64,000 nt of DNA from Lactarius indigo (lineage: Eukaryota; Basidiomycota; Agaricomycetes; Russulales; Russulaceae), in assembly GCA_025766275.1 (NCBI GenBank), contig JAFKAC010000009.1, positions 1,054,001 through 1,118,000 on the forward strand, in the 5' to 3' direction. Of the stretch, positions 36,675 through 49,323 are shown piece by piece. Within the stretch, counting starts at the first letter, position 1; each line of letters opens with the position of its first letter. The translations under genes were made by a program, and so were the position numbers. Under the pieces are notes generated by a model. The model saw nothing but the letters and a program-made list of their open reading frames with translations. It was not told the origin of the DNA and did not search any database.

Positions 36675-38873
36675 ATGTCCCCATCCCTTAATGTAGATCC
36701 TGAGGGCCCAGGCAGACCGTGAGGTTGAAGACTAATCAGCCTGAGGTCGACGGAGCCGAAAAAACACGTGGAGACAATACTAAAACCCAGGCCTCTGGTA
36801 TGTCGGCTCTTTGTTCGACGAGCTCTCCCTCATATATCTTCTAGCCGAGAACTATGGGGACCCTTCTGGCAAGCTGTGGTCGATGTACCTCACCGAGGCC
36901 AAGAAGGAGGATGGCCAGATAACTAAAAATTGGACCGAAGATACACAAGGGGTCCTAGTATTCGTGAGTTCTGAAGCCTCGTTCTATATTTATCCCATGC
37001 TCAAACCGTCGAAGACCGGTCTTTTCTCAGCCATTGTTGCGGCCTTCATCATAGAAAGTTACAAGAAACTGTCTCCCGATTCTGGCGATCAGACGGTTGC
37101 GTTGCTCACCCAGCTCGTCAACATCTCTACCGGAGCCGCCGTGCAACATAGCCCCCCATTCAAAGCGCCAGCTTCCATCGTCCGGGTCAATGTGATGTGG
37201 TTCCTCAGCTTGATCCTTAGCTTGTCCTGCGCGCTCCTTGCAACGTTAGTGCAGCAATGGTCCCGAAGGTATCTAGAATATGCACAGCACCGTGGCGCGC
37301 CACGAAAGCGGGCGCGTATTCGGGCGTACATGTTCGAAGGCGTTGAGAAGTTCCGTTTGTTCCAAGCAGTCGAGGCGATACCTCTCCTCCTTCATACCTC
37401 TGTTTTCCTCTTCTTCGCCGGCCTCGTCGACTTCCTTGTCCCCATCAACAAGGCCGTCGCTTACTTCGCCCTTGGCTGCGTCATTGTTTTCGCATCGATA
37501 TACGGGATATTGACACTGTTACCAAGTTTGCACCTCAACTCCCCGTACCGCACACCTCTGTCCGGGATCACATACTATTCACTCCAGCTTTCTGCGCTCA
37601 ATCTCTTCTCGATTGTCAATGTGATCGAAGGCATGTTCCATGGATTCCTGCTGGAGATCAGGCGGCGGTCCCGCCCGGGTGTGAGGGAGTGTGAGGACGA
37701 TTGGCCTACCAAGTGGAAAGCAAAGCTCGAAGATAAGGTCAGGATGCATCACAAACGGTTCTTACGAGGCCTGCGGTGGAGGGTCGAGCTCAGCGCTATG
37801 GAAGCGCCGTCAAGTGTAGACGCGAGTGCACTTCACTGGACACTTACTACTCTTGATGAAGATAAGGAATTCGAAGACTTTTGCCGCACGCATACCGGGA
37901 TTCTTCAACCCTCGCGCTGGCGCTGGCTCCACCGCGAACTTCGACTATACTTTCACTTATGTCCGAACCAAAGTCCGAACCGTCATCATCTGATCCCATC
38001 CTCGGATCCCGTCTTCGTGAGCTTCTCGACACAGTGCCTACCCGGCTCTTCACTTCTCACCGAAGAACAACGCAAAACCGTCTGCGTGTGTGTCCTGAAG
38101 AGCCTGTGGTATTGTGTCAAGGCATACAATGAGAAGCCGGAGGTACCCTTAGCCTCGTATGTCCGCGCCATCTTCGCAAGTCCTGAAGTAATTCGCTGGA
38201 TTCAGACCGAGAAGGACAGTCGCTACCCGCTTGCTAGGACGCTGCTTTGGAGCGTTGGTCGTCAAGAAGTTGGCAAGTGACAGTCATATCACCCACCCGC
38301 ACCAGCTACGCAGCTATCACCGCCGAGATAGCTTGCATATCGCATATCCTCGGCGCTAGAGGCGAACAAGTACACGAACTGGCTTAGCCAAGACGGCGCT
38401 AGCGAACTTGCAAACGTCATTTCCTTCGCAGGAGGCAGAGCTGAAAGCGTTGGTCGCCAGTGGGACCAAAGGAGTGCCAACTGATGTGGTGGACATCCTT
38501 TGAACAGACGCTCAGCATCCTTGCAGAAGGGATTGACTCTAGCCTTGCTAGCGCTGAGGTGGAATGGGACGCTGACCAGGTGTCACGATTCCACGAGATA
38601 TATTCAAAGTTCGCGAATGCACGAGTCCCAGACCTGCTCAAGGAACGCCTTGCGGAACATATCCGACAGATTACCCCGGAGTTCGTACGTGAAGAAGGCA
38701 GAAATAGAGATTCCCAGTGCCGAACTGGTTTCGGAGACAACACCGTCCTTCCGGTATCCCCCAGAAGCCGTGTGAGACCCAGGTGCCAATCGATGGTATA
38801 CGGGATAGCGGTTACGATAACTGCTCGACTCCGACTTGAGACGGGGGTAGCTTTGTATGACGTCCCGATGTAA
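36675..38873 (+). pseudogene. DUF6535-like membrane protein, copy B (frameshifted)
   Basis: This is the tandem neighbour of copy A with the same three-exon layout and membrane segments (GLFSAIVAAFIIESYKKLSP, VNVMWFLSLILSLSCALLAT, PLLLHTSVFLFFAGLVDFLV). Exon 1 from ATG 36675 reads into a stop at about 36720 because of one extra G in GAGGGCCCA. The long frame from the second exon to 38280 is open, but the conserved downstream part changes frame repeatedly: excess bases relative to copies A, C and D near 37882 (TTTT), 38030, 38275, 38375, 38430, 38500 and 38645, plus one deletion/insertion pair near 38070-38096. The number of lesions is higher than in A. Unless the assembly is faulty it cannot make a full-length protein. 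Confidence 0.72.
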
Positions 38874-39210
38874 CGCCTTTCTTCTTTGTCACTACGCACC
38901 CCCCGGGGTACTTACTTTCATTAATCTCATGTTCGTCATGTTCGTAATGGCATCTTTCATGCCCATCAGATCCCGGCGGAGTAAGGGCCACGCCGGTGGC
39001 AGTGGGATATTGATGAGCCACTAAGCCCAAAGCTGTGTGAACAACGGAACCCGCCTTAGCACAGGAAAGGGCGTATGATCCGGACTATCGCGCATTACAG
39101 AGGCAGGTTCCTCCCAACTTGGTTCGGGGATCGGGGATGGCCAGGCCTGGGAAACTACAGACGGCATGTGCGGTCCGCCACGATTAGCCGTCCGTAACCC
39201 TTAGCGAACC

Positions 39211-41275
39211 ATGGCGGCATCCCCCAACTCAGCGACAAGATCCCGTACAAGTTCTCCCGCAACACCAGATGGCCTTTTCGATGAATCAATAGATACTTCT
39301 CGCTGCTCACACATCTCGACTTTATTATCGGATACGGCCGAGAGCGAGCCAGTGCTCAAGACGTTTCGCCGCGCAGTTGCATGGAAGGCACAACGGACCC
39401 ATGACGCGCTTCATTCTGCAAAACGGCGAAAGGTGCGTTGCATGTCGGTGCTTGTGACACAAATTCGTACGAATATTTAGACAGGTAGCGTCTCCGATAT
39501 GTGGGACTTGCGGATTGACAATGCCACGCCCATTCGTGTGCCTTGAATGCGCCTTCTCCGGCTGCTGGCAAGACGAGCATATACTGGAGCACCTGAAGGA
39601 TGAGGGTCATAGGTTCTGTGCGTCCTCCTGCGCGTCCCAGTATCTTTTCTGAATACACTCAGGTGTCGATACCCAGCTCGGTATAGTATACTGCAAGGAA
39701 TGTCAGGACATGATCTATGATCATACGTTGGACAACATCTATCAACAAGTCATTCTGAAGATCGAGGAGCGAGAGACAAAGCTTCTAGGTACCTTCTCTC
39801 GTCTTTTCTTTCGACAACAACTGTCATAATGTTCAGACGAGAAGCGTCCTCGCGAGTCGTACCAACCCTGGAAACCCGGAGAAAAGGACATCGCCGCGCT
39901 CGAAAACACCACCCCACTTCCCTGCCAGGGGCAGCGTGGTCTTCTCAATCTAGGCCAAACGTGCTTCCTGAACGCAACTCTCCAGGCGCTCCTGCACAAC
40001 CCCCTGCTGCGGAACTATTTCCTCGGAGATAAGCATAACCCAAGGTGGTGCAAGAACAAGGAAGATTGCGCCTGCTGCGAGCTCGACCGCTTATTCTCCG
40101 CCACGCACACCCCGCCCCCGCAACCGGCATTCGGACCAACTGCGCTGCTCGCGACGACGTGGCGCGCCGCTGGGTCGTTGGCCGGGTATGCCCAGCAAGA
40201 CGCGCACGAGTGTTTGATCGCGCTGCTGAACGCGGCCCACGCGAGCGCTCGAGGATCCACTCTTTTGAAATGCAATTGCATTGTACATAGCACGTTTGGA
40301 GGGCTACTGCAAAGCGACATGCGATGCCCGCGTTGCAATTCCATGAATGAGACCGTGGACCCTTGCCTCGACATATCCCTCGGCCTCGGTCCCGGACAGA
40401 ACACGCTCGCCGGGTGTCTCAAGCGGTGCGTAGTTCTGTATTCACGGGAATGCGGGTATTCTGACTGCGAAAACATAGATTCACGCAGTTTGAAAGCCTT
40501 TCGGTCAAGGATTGGTCGTGTCAGAAATGCAGCAAGGTCTCACAGGAGCCGAACAAACGGCTCTCGATCAAGCGTCTTCCCCCTGTGCTCTCCATCCAGT
40601 TCAAGGTCAGTGGTCACCTGACTTGACGAAGACATACTATAATGCGTATGGCATAGCGCTTCGAGCAGCGCGGAACAGAGACGTACAAGATCGACACTCC
40701 CGTGAGAGTTCCCTCATCGATCAACATGGCGCCATACACGACAACGGCGCTCGACGGCAGCGGCACGTAAGTCTTCTTGCGACCACCGCCGGATGCCGCC
40801 AGCTCATTTCTTTCCCCATGCGTGCAGGTACCCCGGCCCAGAGGCAATGTACGACTACGAGCTCTTCGCAGTGGTAAACCACGAGGGTCAGATCGATAAC
40901 GGGCACTATACAAGCTTTGCGCGATTCCAGGACACGGTGCGTGCTAATCTTTCCTTTCCACCTACTACACCTACTCACTCATATTGGGTGACCCTCCCTG
41001 CCGTCGCAGTGGTGCCGCTTCGACGACGACAAGGTGACGCCAGCGACGCTCGTGGAAGTTCTTGGGACAACGGCGCCGATATATATGGCGTTCTATGTGA
41101 AGCGGCGGCTGGACTACAAGCCGCATACTACGCCGTCGTATGTTCTGACGCGGGAGAGCGAGGCGGTGCGTGAGCGAGAGGCCCTCGCGGCCAAGGCGCG
41201 TGCGGAGCAAGAGCAGGCGCGTGAGCGTGAGCGTGAAGTTGAGGATGAGCTATTGGCGACAGTTGGATCTGTTTA
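39211..41275 (+). CDS. Ubiquitin-specific protease, Ubp8/USP22 type (ZnF-UBP + USP)
   Basis: The protein has the architecture of Ubp8/USP22, the SAGA histone H2B deubiquitinase. Exons start 39211-39432, 39485-39617, 39663-39788 and from 39837; later exons follow at about 40480, 40657, 40829 and 41010. A ZnF-UBP domain comes first (CGTCGLTMPRPFVCLECAFS, GCWQDEHILEHLKDEGHRF, LGIVYCKECQDMIYDH). The USP domain has the Cys box GLLNLGQTCFLNATLQALLH (catalytic Cys in QTCF), the segment GYAQQDAHECLIALL, two Zn-finger CxxC pairs (CPRCNS and CQKCSK), and the His box DNGHYTSFAR followed by WCRFDDDKV. The C-terminus carries an Arg/Glu-rich helix ending LLATVGSV, not usual for yeast Ubp8. The reading is intact throughout. 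A near-identical broken copy lies at 59.8 kb; the homology begins at the start codon. Confidence 0.9.
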
Positions 41276-41672
41276 GCGTGTAGATGACGTAACTGTCATG
41301 CAGGGCCTTCCGGCCAGTTCCTGGAGGTTCGGTGTACCCCAGCACCTAGAACATCATGCATCGTGCATCATACTCGGCCACTGGAATTTTTTGCGCCATC
41401 ATTAGTTGTTGTGTAACTCAGTCCAATCATACTTATTTTCCCCGGTCGATTGGACAAATACTACAAGTATTAGGCGCACTGCAATAATACGATAGCTACA
41501 GACTCCAGGGCTGTCCGCTGTGCAAAGAACTCCAACGTGACCGACGTGGGATCGGCCAGCAGATTCGAGCACATCAGTCATTGCTCAACTTGCATATGAG
41601 CTCTTATCTTGCATATCACATAGCACTTCGGACCTCCTGAAGAAAAACCACGGATTGCAGTAGCGGTTCTGT
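41276..41672. other. Convergent spacer between USP and NLR
   Basis: This is the 0.4 kb between two convergent 3' ends. It shares patches with 61,900-62,440, e.g. the CAGTCGATTGGAC-like and CATACTT-TTTT segments, which supports one ancestral USP-NLR junction. No gene is seen. Confidence 0.5.
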
Positions 41673-44600
41673 CTAGCTGTCAATACATGTAGTCCAACTC
41701 CGCCCATGCACGAAAGTAGAAAGATCGACGCGGGTTTCACATTCGCCGGCAACCCAGATATTACTTGGGCGGTGAAGATATCCTCTATGAGGAGGCGGGA
41801 TCCACATTAGGAGTTCACCTTCATCCCCACATATCCATCCCTCCTCGTTGATCACGGAGCGGTCGGTGAAATCGACGTGACTTGTAGGTTCCGTATTCCC
41901 TGCAGTGGCGTTCAACATACGAATTAATTCACGTCTCGATGAGACGATGCACTTACCATCGGGCGATAATGCCACAGACTTGACCGAATTCACGTGTCCA
42001 AAAAGTGGGTTTGCCATTGTCTCTCCCGTCATGACGTTCCATACGCGAATCGTTCCATCATGCGACCCTGAGACGATGCGCCGGCCATCTGGCGAGAATG
42101 CTACAGATGTGACCGAATCCGTGTGCCCAGTAAACGGGCCTGCATCTGTCCCCCCCGTACTGGCATTCCATACACGAACTGTTCGATCGCGCGAACCTGA
42201 GACGATCCGCTGGCCATCCGGCGAACATGCCACAGACCTGACCCAAGACGCATGCCCAGTAAATGGGCCTGCCTCCGTTACTCCCGTAGTGGCGTTCCAC
42301 ACACGAATTGTCCGGTCGTCAGAACCGGAGACGACGCGCTGACCATCTGGCGAGAATGCCACCGACGTGACTGAATCCGTGTGCCCTGTGAATGGGCCGG
42401 CATCTGTCGCTCCCGTCGTGGCGTTCCACACGCGAACCGTTTGATCGAAGGAACCCGAGACGATGTGTCGACCATCTGGTGAGAATGCCACAGAAGTGAC
42501 CGATGACGCGTGGCCAGTAAATGGGCCTGCCTCCATTTCTCCACTAGCGGCGTTCCAAACACGGATTGTTCGATCTTGGGAGCCCGAGGCGATGTGCTGA
42601 CCATCTGGCGAGAACGCCACAGAGGTGACCGAATCTATGTGTTCAGTAAATGAGCGTACGTCTGCTCCTGCCGTAGTCGCGTCCCAAACACGAATTGTTC
42701 GATCTTCCGAGCCCGAGACGATGCGCCGGCCATCTGGTGAAAATGCCACAGACGTGACCGAGTCCGTGTGTCCAGTAAACGGGTCTCCCTCTGTCCCTCC
42801 CGTAGTAGCGTTCCACATACGAACTGTTTGATCGCGCGAACCCGAGACGATGCGCTGGCCATCTGACGAGAATGCCACGGACTTGAGCCAAGACGTATGT
42901 CCAGTGAAAGTGCCTGCCTCTGTCTGGCCCGTGGTACTGTTCCACACGCGAATCGTTCGATCCTCCGAGCCTGAGACGACGCGCCGGCCATCTGGTGAGA
43001 ATGCCACAGACCAAACCCAATCACTGTGTCCAGTAAACGGGCCTGCCTCTATCAATCCCGTAGTGGCGTTCCACACGCGAATTGTTCGGTCGTCCGAGCC
43101 TGACACAATGCGCTGGCCATCGGGCGAGAATGCTATGGACGTGACTGAATCCGTGTGCCCAGTGAATGGGCCAGCCTCTGCCTCTCCCGTAGTGGCATTC
43201 CACACGCGAACCGTTCGATCAAAGGAGCCTGAGGCGATGCGCCGGCCGTCTGGCGAGAATGCTACCGACGTGACCCAAGACGCGTGGCCAGTAAATGGGC
43301 CTGCCTCCGTTTCCCCGCTGGTGGCGTTCCAAACACGAATTGTTCGATCCTCCGAGCCTGAAACGATGCGCCGGCCATCTGGAGAGAATGCCACGGACCG
43401 GACGGAATGCGTATGCCCAGTGAATGGGCCTGCCTCTCTCACTCCCGTAGAGGCGTTCCACACACGAATTGTTCGGTCGTCCGAGCCTGACACAATGCGT
43501 TGGCCATCTTGAGAGAATGCCACGGACCTGACCGAACCCATGGGTACAGCAAATGGGCCTGCCTCTGTCTCTCCCGTAGTGGAATTCCACACGCGAATCG
43601 TTCGATCGCGCGAGCTCGAGACGATGCGCTGGCCATCTGGCGAGAATGCCACCGACGTGACCGAATGCGTGTGTCCAGTGAATGGGCCGGCCTCCGTCTC
43701 TCCAGTGGTAGCGTTCCACACGCGAATTGACCCATCGTGCGCGCCTGAGACGATGCGTTGACCATCTGATGAGAGTGCGATGGAATAGACCCCACCCCCA
43801 ACGTTTGAAATCACCACCTCCAATGATGGCCAATGAGACAATCGCCCTCGTTCCACGCGTAACATTCGTGGGAATGAGCTGGAATAATGCGAAGAGACAA
43901 TAGAACGTGACGGCGCAAATGATAAGGTCGAAATATAGATATGGGGAGCACTCTTCGCCATGGCGATCCCAAAATACCGGACGAATGCAGAGGCGTCATT
44001 GATGAATGCTCTCAGTTTTTCTAGCTCCATTTCGGGAACCTATTGCGATCATAGCTATTAGCTATCGGCCAGCCTCATCAGATCAACGGTTATACTCACA
44101 CCTCGACCAGAGGCCAACCACGCATTCAGAAGTGATATCGCAGGCAAAGCGAGACGGACATTGCTTGTCAAGCTAAGGATTTCCAACCAAAAGAGAAATT
44201 TCGTTTCGAAGAAGGTCCGGAGTTTTCCAAAGAGACCAGTTTCAAAGATAACATGTCCAAAATGGTCGTCCCAGAAACGACAAGCATATGACAGAGCAGG
44301 TGGGATGTGTCTAGAAATGCGCGCTCTAAGGTCCCGAACATCGTTGTTGGGGAGATATGATGATTCGAGGTTGCAGATATTGAACTTGAGCTCGCGGAGC
44401 ACTAAATCAAGACAGGAATTGGCCAACTGACGGTGAGAATCCCGAACGTCAACGTAAAAGTCGCCGCTCTTCTCTTTGTTTGTCAGGAAATCGCGGAATG
44501 ATGTGTGGAAAGGGATGACGGGAAGGTCCTCATCAGGTGAATTGACATTACTCAACAACGAGCCCAGGTGACGGAGCATTCTACGAACGGATTCAGGATC

Positions 44601-46668
44601 AGAGTCGTCACCAAAGGAGGCTTGCCGACGTAGAGCGATAAGGGATCGGATGGAGAGGGGTTCAAATGCGGCAATGAGTTGTCCCATGACAGAGCGGAAT
44701 AGACGCCGTGCGCCTTGGTGTCTGAAATATCCTTTGAGGACGTCTTCGTACAATTCGTCCAGCGGACCCGGTCTATGGTTATCGACCGTGGGCTTCAAAA
44801 GGTGCTGTACGCATTTGATCCGGCTAAAATCAAAGAAATCAGGAGGTTCTAGGATATATCCACAGGCAACCGCTGCCCACTGGAACAGTCCTTCCGCCTT
44901 CGTCGCCAGCGCATCGCAATGAGTAGTCAACTCGTCGGAATGGAGCCTCTTCCCAATAAAGGTGAGAATATCGCCGTGCGTTTTAGCGGCCAGCTCGGGA
45001 TCGTCCATGTATTTGATGCGGACTGACGGAGCCGCAATGAACGCAGATTCGATACCGTCCTCTGGCCGCGAGGTGATGAACACACGGAAGTTCGATGGAA
45101 GTCTGGAGAGGTTTTTGGCAAGAAATTTGTGGAGGCCGTTCCCACCATTTTCGTCCCCACTCTCGTCTAATCCATCGATCACAACAAGAATGGGACCGAC
45201 AATGTGAAGACCTTCAAGCGGTTCCAGGATAAGGGATCGAAACAGGGTACAACAGTCGCGGGTCCCAACTCGAAGAGAGGTGTTATCCTTTACGATCCTC
45301 CCTAGCGCGTTTTTAAACGAAGGATAGCGGTCGGACAGATCGCGGGCGAGAGTCGTGAAGAGGTGATAGGCCTCCCGCTTGGTTTGTTCCTTCCGCAAAA
45401 AGATGAAGGATGATGTAAGGCGATGCATTTTGTCGAAGCGCCGTGCAATCTCATGCGCAATCGATGACTTCCCCGTGCCAACCTGCCCGAAGAGAACGAG
45501 ACCACGCTCAGAAGTGGGGTCGTTCACCCAATTAACAATGAAATCCAGGAAAGCCGTGCGCGTTCCCGTAAGACAGCCCTTGTCGGGTGAGAATCGTGAG
45601 CCCGTTCCATACGGGATTTCTCTGATTTTTGCGTCTACTTCTATGACAGTTATCAGACCGATAACTGACAAGTCATCGGGACTACGTACCGACGTCTGAA
45701 ACTTGGTTTGACACCCACTCAAGATGAGTAGATATACCGTCAATCTTGGCCGAAATTATTCCCACACCGTCCAGAATCTGGAACGCAGTTATCTCTGTGG
45801 TGATGATCGCCTGATCCAAGAAAGCCCTTCGGTGATCAACGAGGGCGGCGGACAGGTCCTCAATTTCTTTGGTGGCTCCACCGCCTAAATTCTTCAACGT
45901 CCGCTTCCCTGAAATCGCACGTTTACGCCAGTCAATGGAGTAGATGAAAACAACTTACAGAATTCCGAGTCCTTTGTATACGATTGGATAAAGTCACCGC
46001 AATTACAGACATCCTGCAGCATGACAGTAAGAATTTGGGCCTGCTTGGAGTCGGGCTTGATGGATTTCAAAGTTTCTTCGTGGTGCGCGAAATCAAATGC
46101 GTCGTGCATGGCTTCAAACAATGTTAGGACATTATCGTCGCGTTGGTACTGTTCTAAGAGCGTCTGGTACCCGAATAAACATAGCATAAGCATATCCTTC
46201 CAAAGATAACGCAAACAGTTGAACCTCACCTCGGGGATGGCTGAAACCAAGCCATATGCCATCTTTGCAAACGGGTGCAGCTGGAAAGTCGGCTCAGTCA
46301 AGGAGAGGCAAAACGAATATCGCACGCACTTCCGCAATTGAGCTTACAGTATCCATTACCCACTTGATTCTCCCAACAGCCCCTTTCCATGTGTTCTTTC
46401 GGTCAATTGGCTTCTTGACTTCATCGGTGCGGCGGAGAGTAAATAGGGCCTTCTCGGTAAGCGACATCTCTGCGCGGCCATCTAACATAGGAGTACCAGT
46501 CTCGACGGGAATGGGACCTGACGAGGGTAAAAGAGGCTCTGGGGTGGTGGGTTGAATGAGTCCCCCGGAGTTCGAGATGATAGAGTGCCTAGCAGATTCC
46601 CCAGAGGGAGGGTCGTCTCCTTTGGTCGGTATTTCAGGGGCGTTATTGGGAACGATCGGAGGGGGCAT
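41673..46668 (-). CDS. NLR-like STAND protein: N-terminal helical domain, NACHT, 15 WD40 repeats
   Basis: This is a fungal NLR, a signal-transducing NTPase that detects non-self and triggers a response. Six exons (minus: 46348-46668, 46230-46280, 45959-46163, 45690-45908, 44100-45640, 41673-44039) join in frame to 1567 residues. Residues 1-265 hold a Pro/Ser-rich start and a helical domain (LHPFAKMAYGLVSAIPE, YQRDDNVLTLFEAMHDAFDF) found in basidiomycete STAND proteins; a Goodbye-like or MLKL-like fold is possible but unproven. The NACHT domain has Walker A LFGQVGTGKSS (about 317-325), Walker B ILVVIDGLDESG (about 416-427) and VFITSRPED. A linker (FVRYFGIAMAKSAPHIY) leads to 15 WD40 repeats of 43 residues (about 861-1500), the last degenerate, with consensus SVAFSPDGRRIVSGSEDRTI then RVWNATTG. 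Repeats differ chiefly at the residue before DRT and in the GHxxxV turn. The C-terminal tail ends SWTTCIDS. No lesion is seen. Confidence 0.92.
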
Positions 46669-47654
46669 GTTCGTCGACACAGTGATTGTCAAGTAGAGCA
46701 CGACCGGGTGTGTCGACTGTCCAGCATTCTGAATCCCGCCCCTGTCGCTGAGAAGAAATGGAATATCTATGCGGGAAGTGTTCAATTATTTGAATGAGCA
46801 GGAAATGTAAACAAAGACGGACCGCTTCGGGACGCCTCAGGTATGGGTATTTCATGTGTTCCGATAACAACATCACGGCGCATGAGCCGCTTCTCATAAA
46901 GACATATTATAAGATGCGAAGACCGTTGTGGAGAACTAAACAGAACATTGAGCCGAAAAAAAGATTGGAAAAGGAGAGTCGTACAAGGCGCTAAGCCTCT
47001 GGTTCCACAGCACCGTCTCTCCCTCTATCCGAACTCTTTCCGTCTTCTTTGTTGTCACAAGATTGGTTACAGTGACAAAGAACCGCCTCTTCCAGCTAAA
47101 TCTTCTCTTGATATCGGGAATATTGTGCGCTCGGAGGACTAATGCAAAGAATAAACGGTTATCAGGGCATCAATGAGTTGGGAATCAAGTACACATACCA
47201 GTCACGTCTACACGTAGCTGGGATAGGCTTCCCTGCGATTCAATGATTTCAGTGCTGTACAAGAGCGATTCTTGAGTGAGTACTGCTACACGAAGGAGTG
47301 GATTGACGCACTCCCTTCCCGAAGGACTTAGACTAGGGTAGTAGGTCACAACCAAAGAAAGTCACGAGTCAATGACCACCACGCACGAATTCAAGGACGT
47401 TTGCGGGTGCTCCGAGTCCACACCTAGTGCAGGGGGCATAATGGATAGAACGAGCGAGAGAGAGCGGAGGGTCCAGATAACCAGGCGCTGTTTTCCTGAC
47501 ACCGCCCAGCCCACGCTGTGACATTCAGAATGACCCCATGACTGTCTAGGTGTTGTTGTCCGAGCTGTGCACAACAGCCTCAGCAAAACCAAAGAACATG
47601 AAAAAATTCTAGTAGTTCCCCAATTTTGAAATTGCTCACGTGGGCGATCTAATT
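46669..47654. other. Upstream region of the NLR, no gene seen
   Basis: About 1 kb separates the NLR start codon from the beginning of the second DUF6535-type upstream region. I see no conserved coding segment; short frames on both strands overlap and lack motifs. It must hold the NLR promoter and the junction of the two duplicated blocks. Confidence 0.4.
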
Positions 47655-48077
47655 TCGAGTCCGTTGGGAAAACGTTCCAACTACAAGGACGCTAATTTCA
47701 TCCTCTTTGCGAGACGCTACTTGGTTCTCGTTTGGCGCAAGTTCCGTGGTCGCTTGAAGGTAAACGGTGGGAGGGGGAGGGGTGAGAAGCACGCGACACG
47801 GAACGCTGACGAATGAAGAGAAGTGCGATTGTTTATTTAACCTATGAGGTAGCGGAAACGGTATATCTAATGTATGGGGGTAGGTGCATAGAAGACGGGC
47901 GAAAGCGCGAAGCGCTTCACGATCGAAAATGAGCTCCGGTGGCCGAGGCGAGGTCGCGACACCCAATCTGTTAGGAATCGATGACGCGGCGAGTGAGACT
48001 CGGTACCCCCTGATTAGGAAGAGATGGCATGACATTGCTTACCCTGCGTGTGGCACTGGTGAGACGGGGCGTTGTTT

Positions 48078-49052
48078 CTAGCGCACCGGGGGCATGGCAT
48101 AGCGTATGAAGGCTTCGTGTATTTCAGGGACGTCTTGAATGTAGGGGGCAATGATAACCGCGTGCTTCCTCAGGTACAGCAAAAAGGAATCCCCGGCCCA
48201 GCGGCCTTTGGCTTTCATGACGTCGAAAGGAACACCTCGAAGAAGGTATTCGAGTGTGGACCCGATCCGAATGCCGTGTCCTTGCAGCGGCTCGAGGCCG
48301 GCTGCGCGAGCGGCCTTCCCTACTCTCTCCAGGAACTTTGATTTGGTGAGAGGGCGACGTGTGTTCTTGGCTCGATACGCGAATAGATGTGACGCCTCGG
48401 AAGGCTGGTTTATGGTTAGATGATTTTGCAGGGCCGCTGAGGGATCGGTCTCCCCTGCCTGCGTCGCCCAGTACACGTCCTCTCCGTCCCTGCCTGCGGC
48501 TTTTGTCGAGGGGAGGTGTAATACAGTCACCCTGTTGCCGCCACGATCCTGCTCATATGAGAGGTTCTGGGTGGTGATGTGGGTGCTGGGGCGGAAGCTC
48601 TCCAGGGTGCGAACCGTGAATTCGCCAAGTCTAGCCGAGGCGTAGAAACACGTGGCTAGACATGCGAAGACAGCTGCGTCGAGGGGATCGTCCATGACCA
48701 GGCCTCGCTTGACGGCCGCAATGAAATCAGGGGTGTAAGGGCGGCGGGCTTTTCTTTTCGAGGTGTCCGGAGTGAGTTTGCTGGCGGCGCGCAGCATGGC
48801 GTCCATCTCGTTTTTGTCGAGTATCCATGGGATGCTATGGAGGATATGCCAGGCTCGCACGCCGTTCAGGTAGTTAGAAATAGTTTTGCCGGAATACGCA
48901 GCCGCCATGTGGGCCACGAATGCGGATAGGAGGGGTTGCGATGCCGGAGCTCTTTCGGGCTCGGGTACTCCTTTGTCATCGCAGAAGCAATGCCACATTA
49001 GCAGGCCGGACCCGTATGCCTCGCGCGTGACCTCTTCCCATGCGTGTACCAT
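48078..49052 (-). CDS. Tyrosine recombinase of the retrotransposon
   Basis: The product would circularise and integrate the element's DNA by YR strand exchange. From MVHAWEEV at 49052 the frame gives 324 residues with an N-terminal SAM-like helical part (FVAHMAAAYSGKTISNYLNG) and a catalytic part with Arg in FYASARLGEFTV, HxxR in LQGHGIRIGSTLEYLL and the nucleophile region DSFLLYLRKHA. The natural protein almost certainly begins further upstream: the same frame is open to well beyond 49,400, and only TGA at 49071-49073 separates SAEE from ERVKNTMVHAW. A single G to A change of a Trp codon would explain this. As drawn, the ORF lacks its true N-terminus, so the element is probably defective. 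Confidence 0.85.
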   Translation of the reverse strand: MVHAWEEVTREAYGSGLLMWHCFCDDKGVPEPERAPASQPLLSAFVAHMAAAYSGKTISNYLNGVRAWHILHSIPWILDKNEMDAMLRAASKLTPDTSKRKARRPYTPDFIAAVKRGLVMDDPLDAAVFACLATCFYASARLGEFTVRTLESFRPSTHITTQNLSYEQDRGGNRVTVLHLPSTKAAGRDGEDVYWATQAGETDPSAALQNHLTINQPSEASHLFAYRAKNTRRPLTKSKFLERVGKAARAAGLEPLQGHGIRIGSTLEYLLRGVPFDVMKAKGRWAGDSFLLYLRKHAVIIAPYIQDVPEIHEAFIRYAMPPVR

Positions 49053-49323
49053 GGTATTCTTGACGCGCTCTCACTCTTCCGCGCTAACGACTGGGGTGTC
49101 CGGAGACAAAAGCTGGTTGCTGATGGGGGTCCACAGTCTCAAGCGATTCTTGGCGAGACAGTGCGGGCGGAGTGAGGAGGGGAGAGGAGTGAGGGACGTC
49201 GGGTAGGGGGCCGGCTTTTTATGAGAAGAGGACGTGGTAGAAGGTATGGGGAGATGGCGCGGCCTCGTGTTGAGGGGTTTTCGCCGCTTGGAGCTTTCAG
49301 CGCCTGCGCTCGGTTGACTGTCC

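Larger units (their letters stand above)
33001..46668. repeat. Segmental duplication, block 1 (DUF6535 A, B - USP - NLR)
   Basis: This interval contains, in order, two DUF6535-like genes (plus), a ubiquitin hydrolase (plus) and a NACHT-WD40 gene (minus). The same four genes, same order and orientation, recur from about 47,655. Start offsets between corresponding genes are about 20.0, 20.3, 20.6 and 20.8 kb. Within the block, the DUF6535 unit with its upstream DNA is itself a tandem repeat of about 3.05 kb; for example TCGCGGGGTTGTCGCACACT occurs at 33004 and 36051. Homology was judged by eye from shared coding and intron sequence. Confidence 0.8.

Noticed and set aside
41905..43761. Long frames on the plus strand opposite the WD40 repeats
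   Set aside because: They are the repeated antisense image of the WD40 coding repeats and copy their 129-bp period.
41800..43800. Regular 129-bp repeats resembling an array
   Set aside because: They encode WD40 blades in frame; there are no spacers, so it is not CRISPR or satellite DNA.
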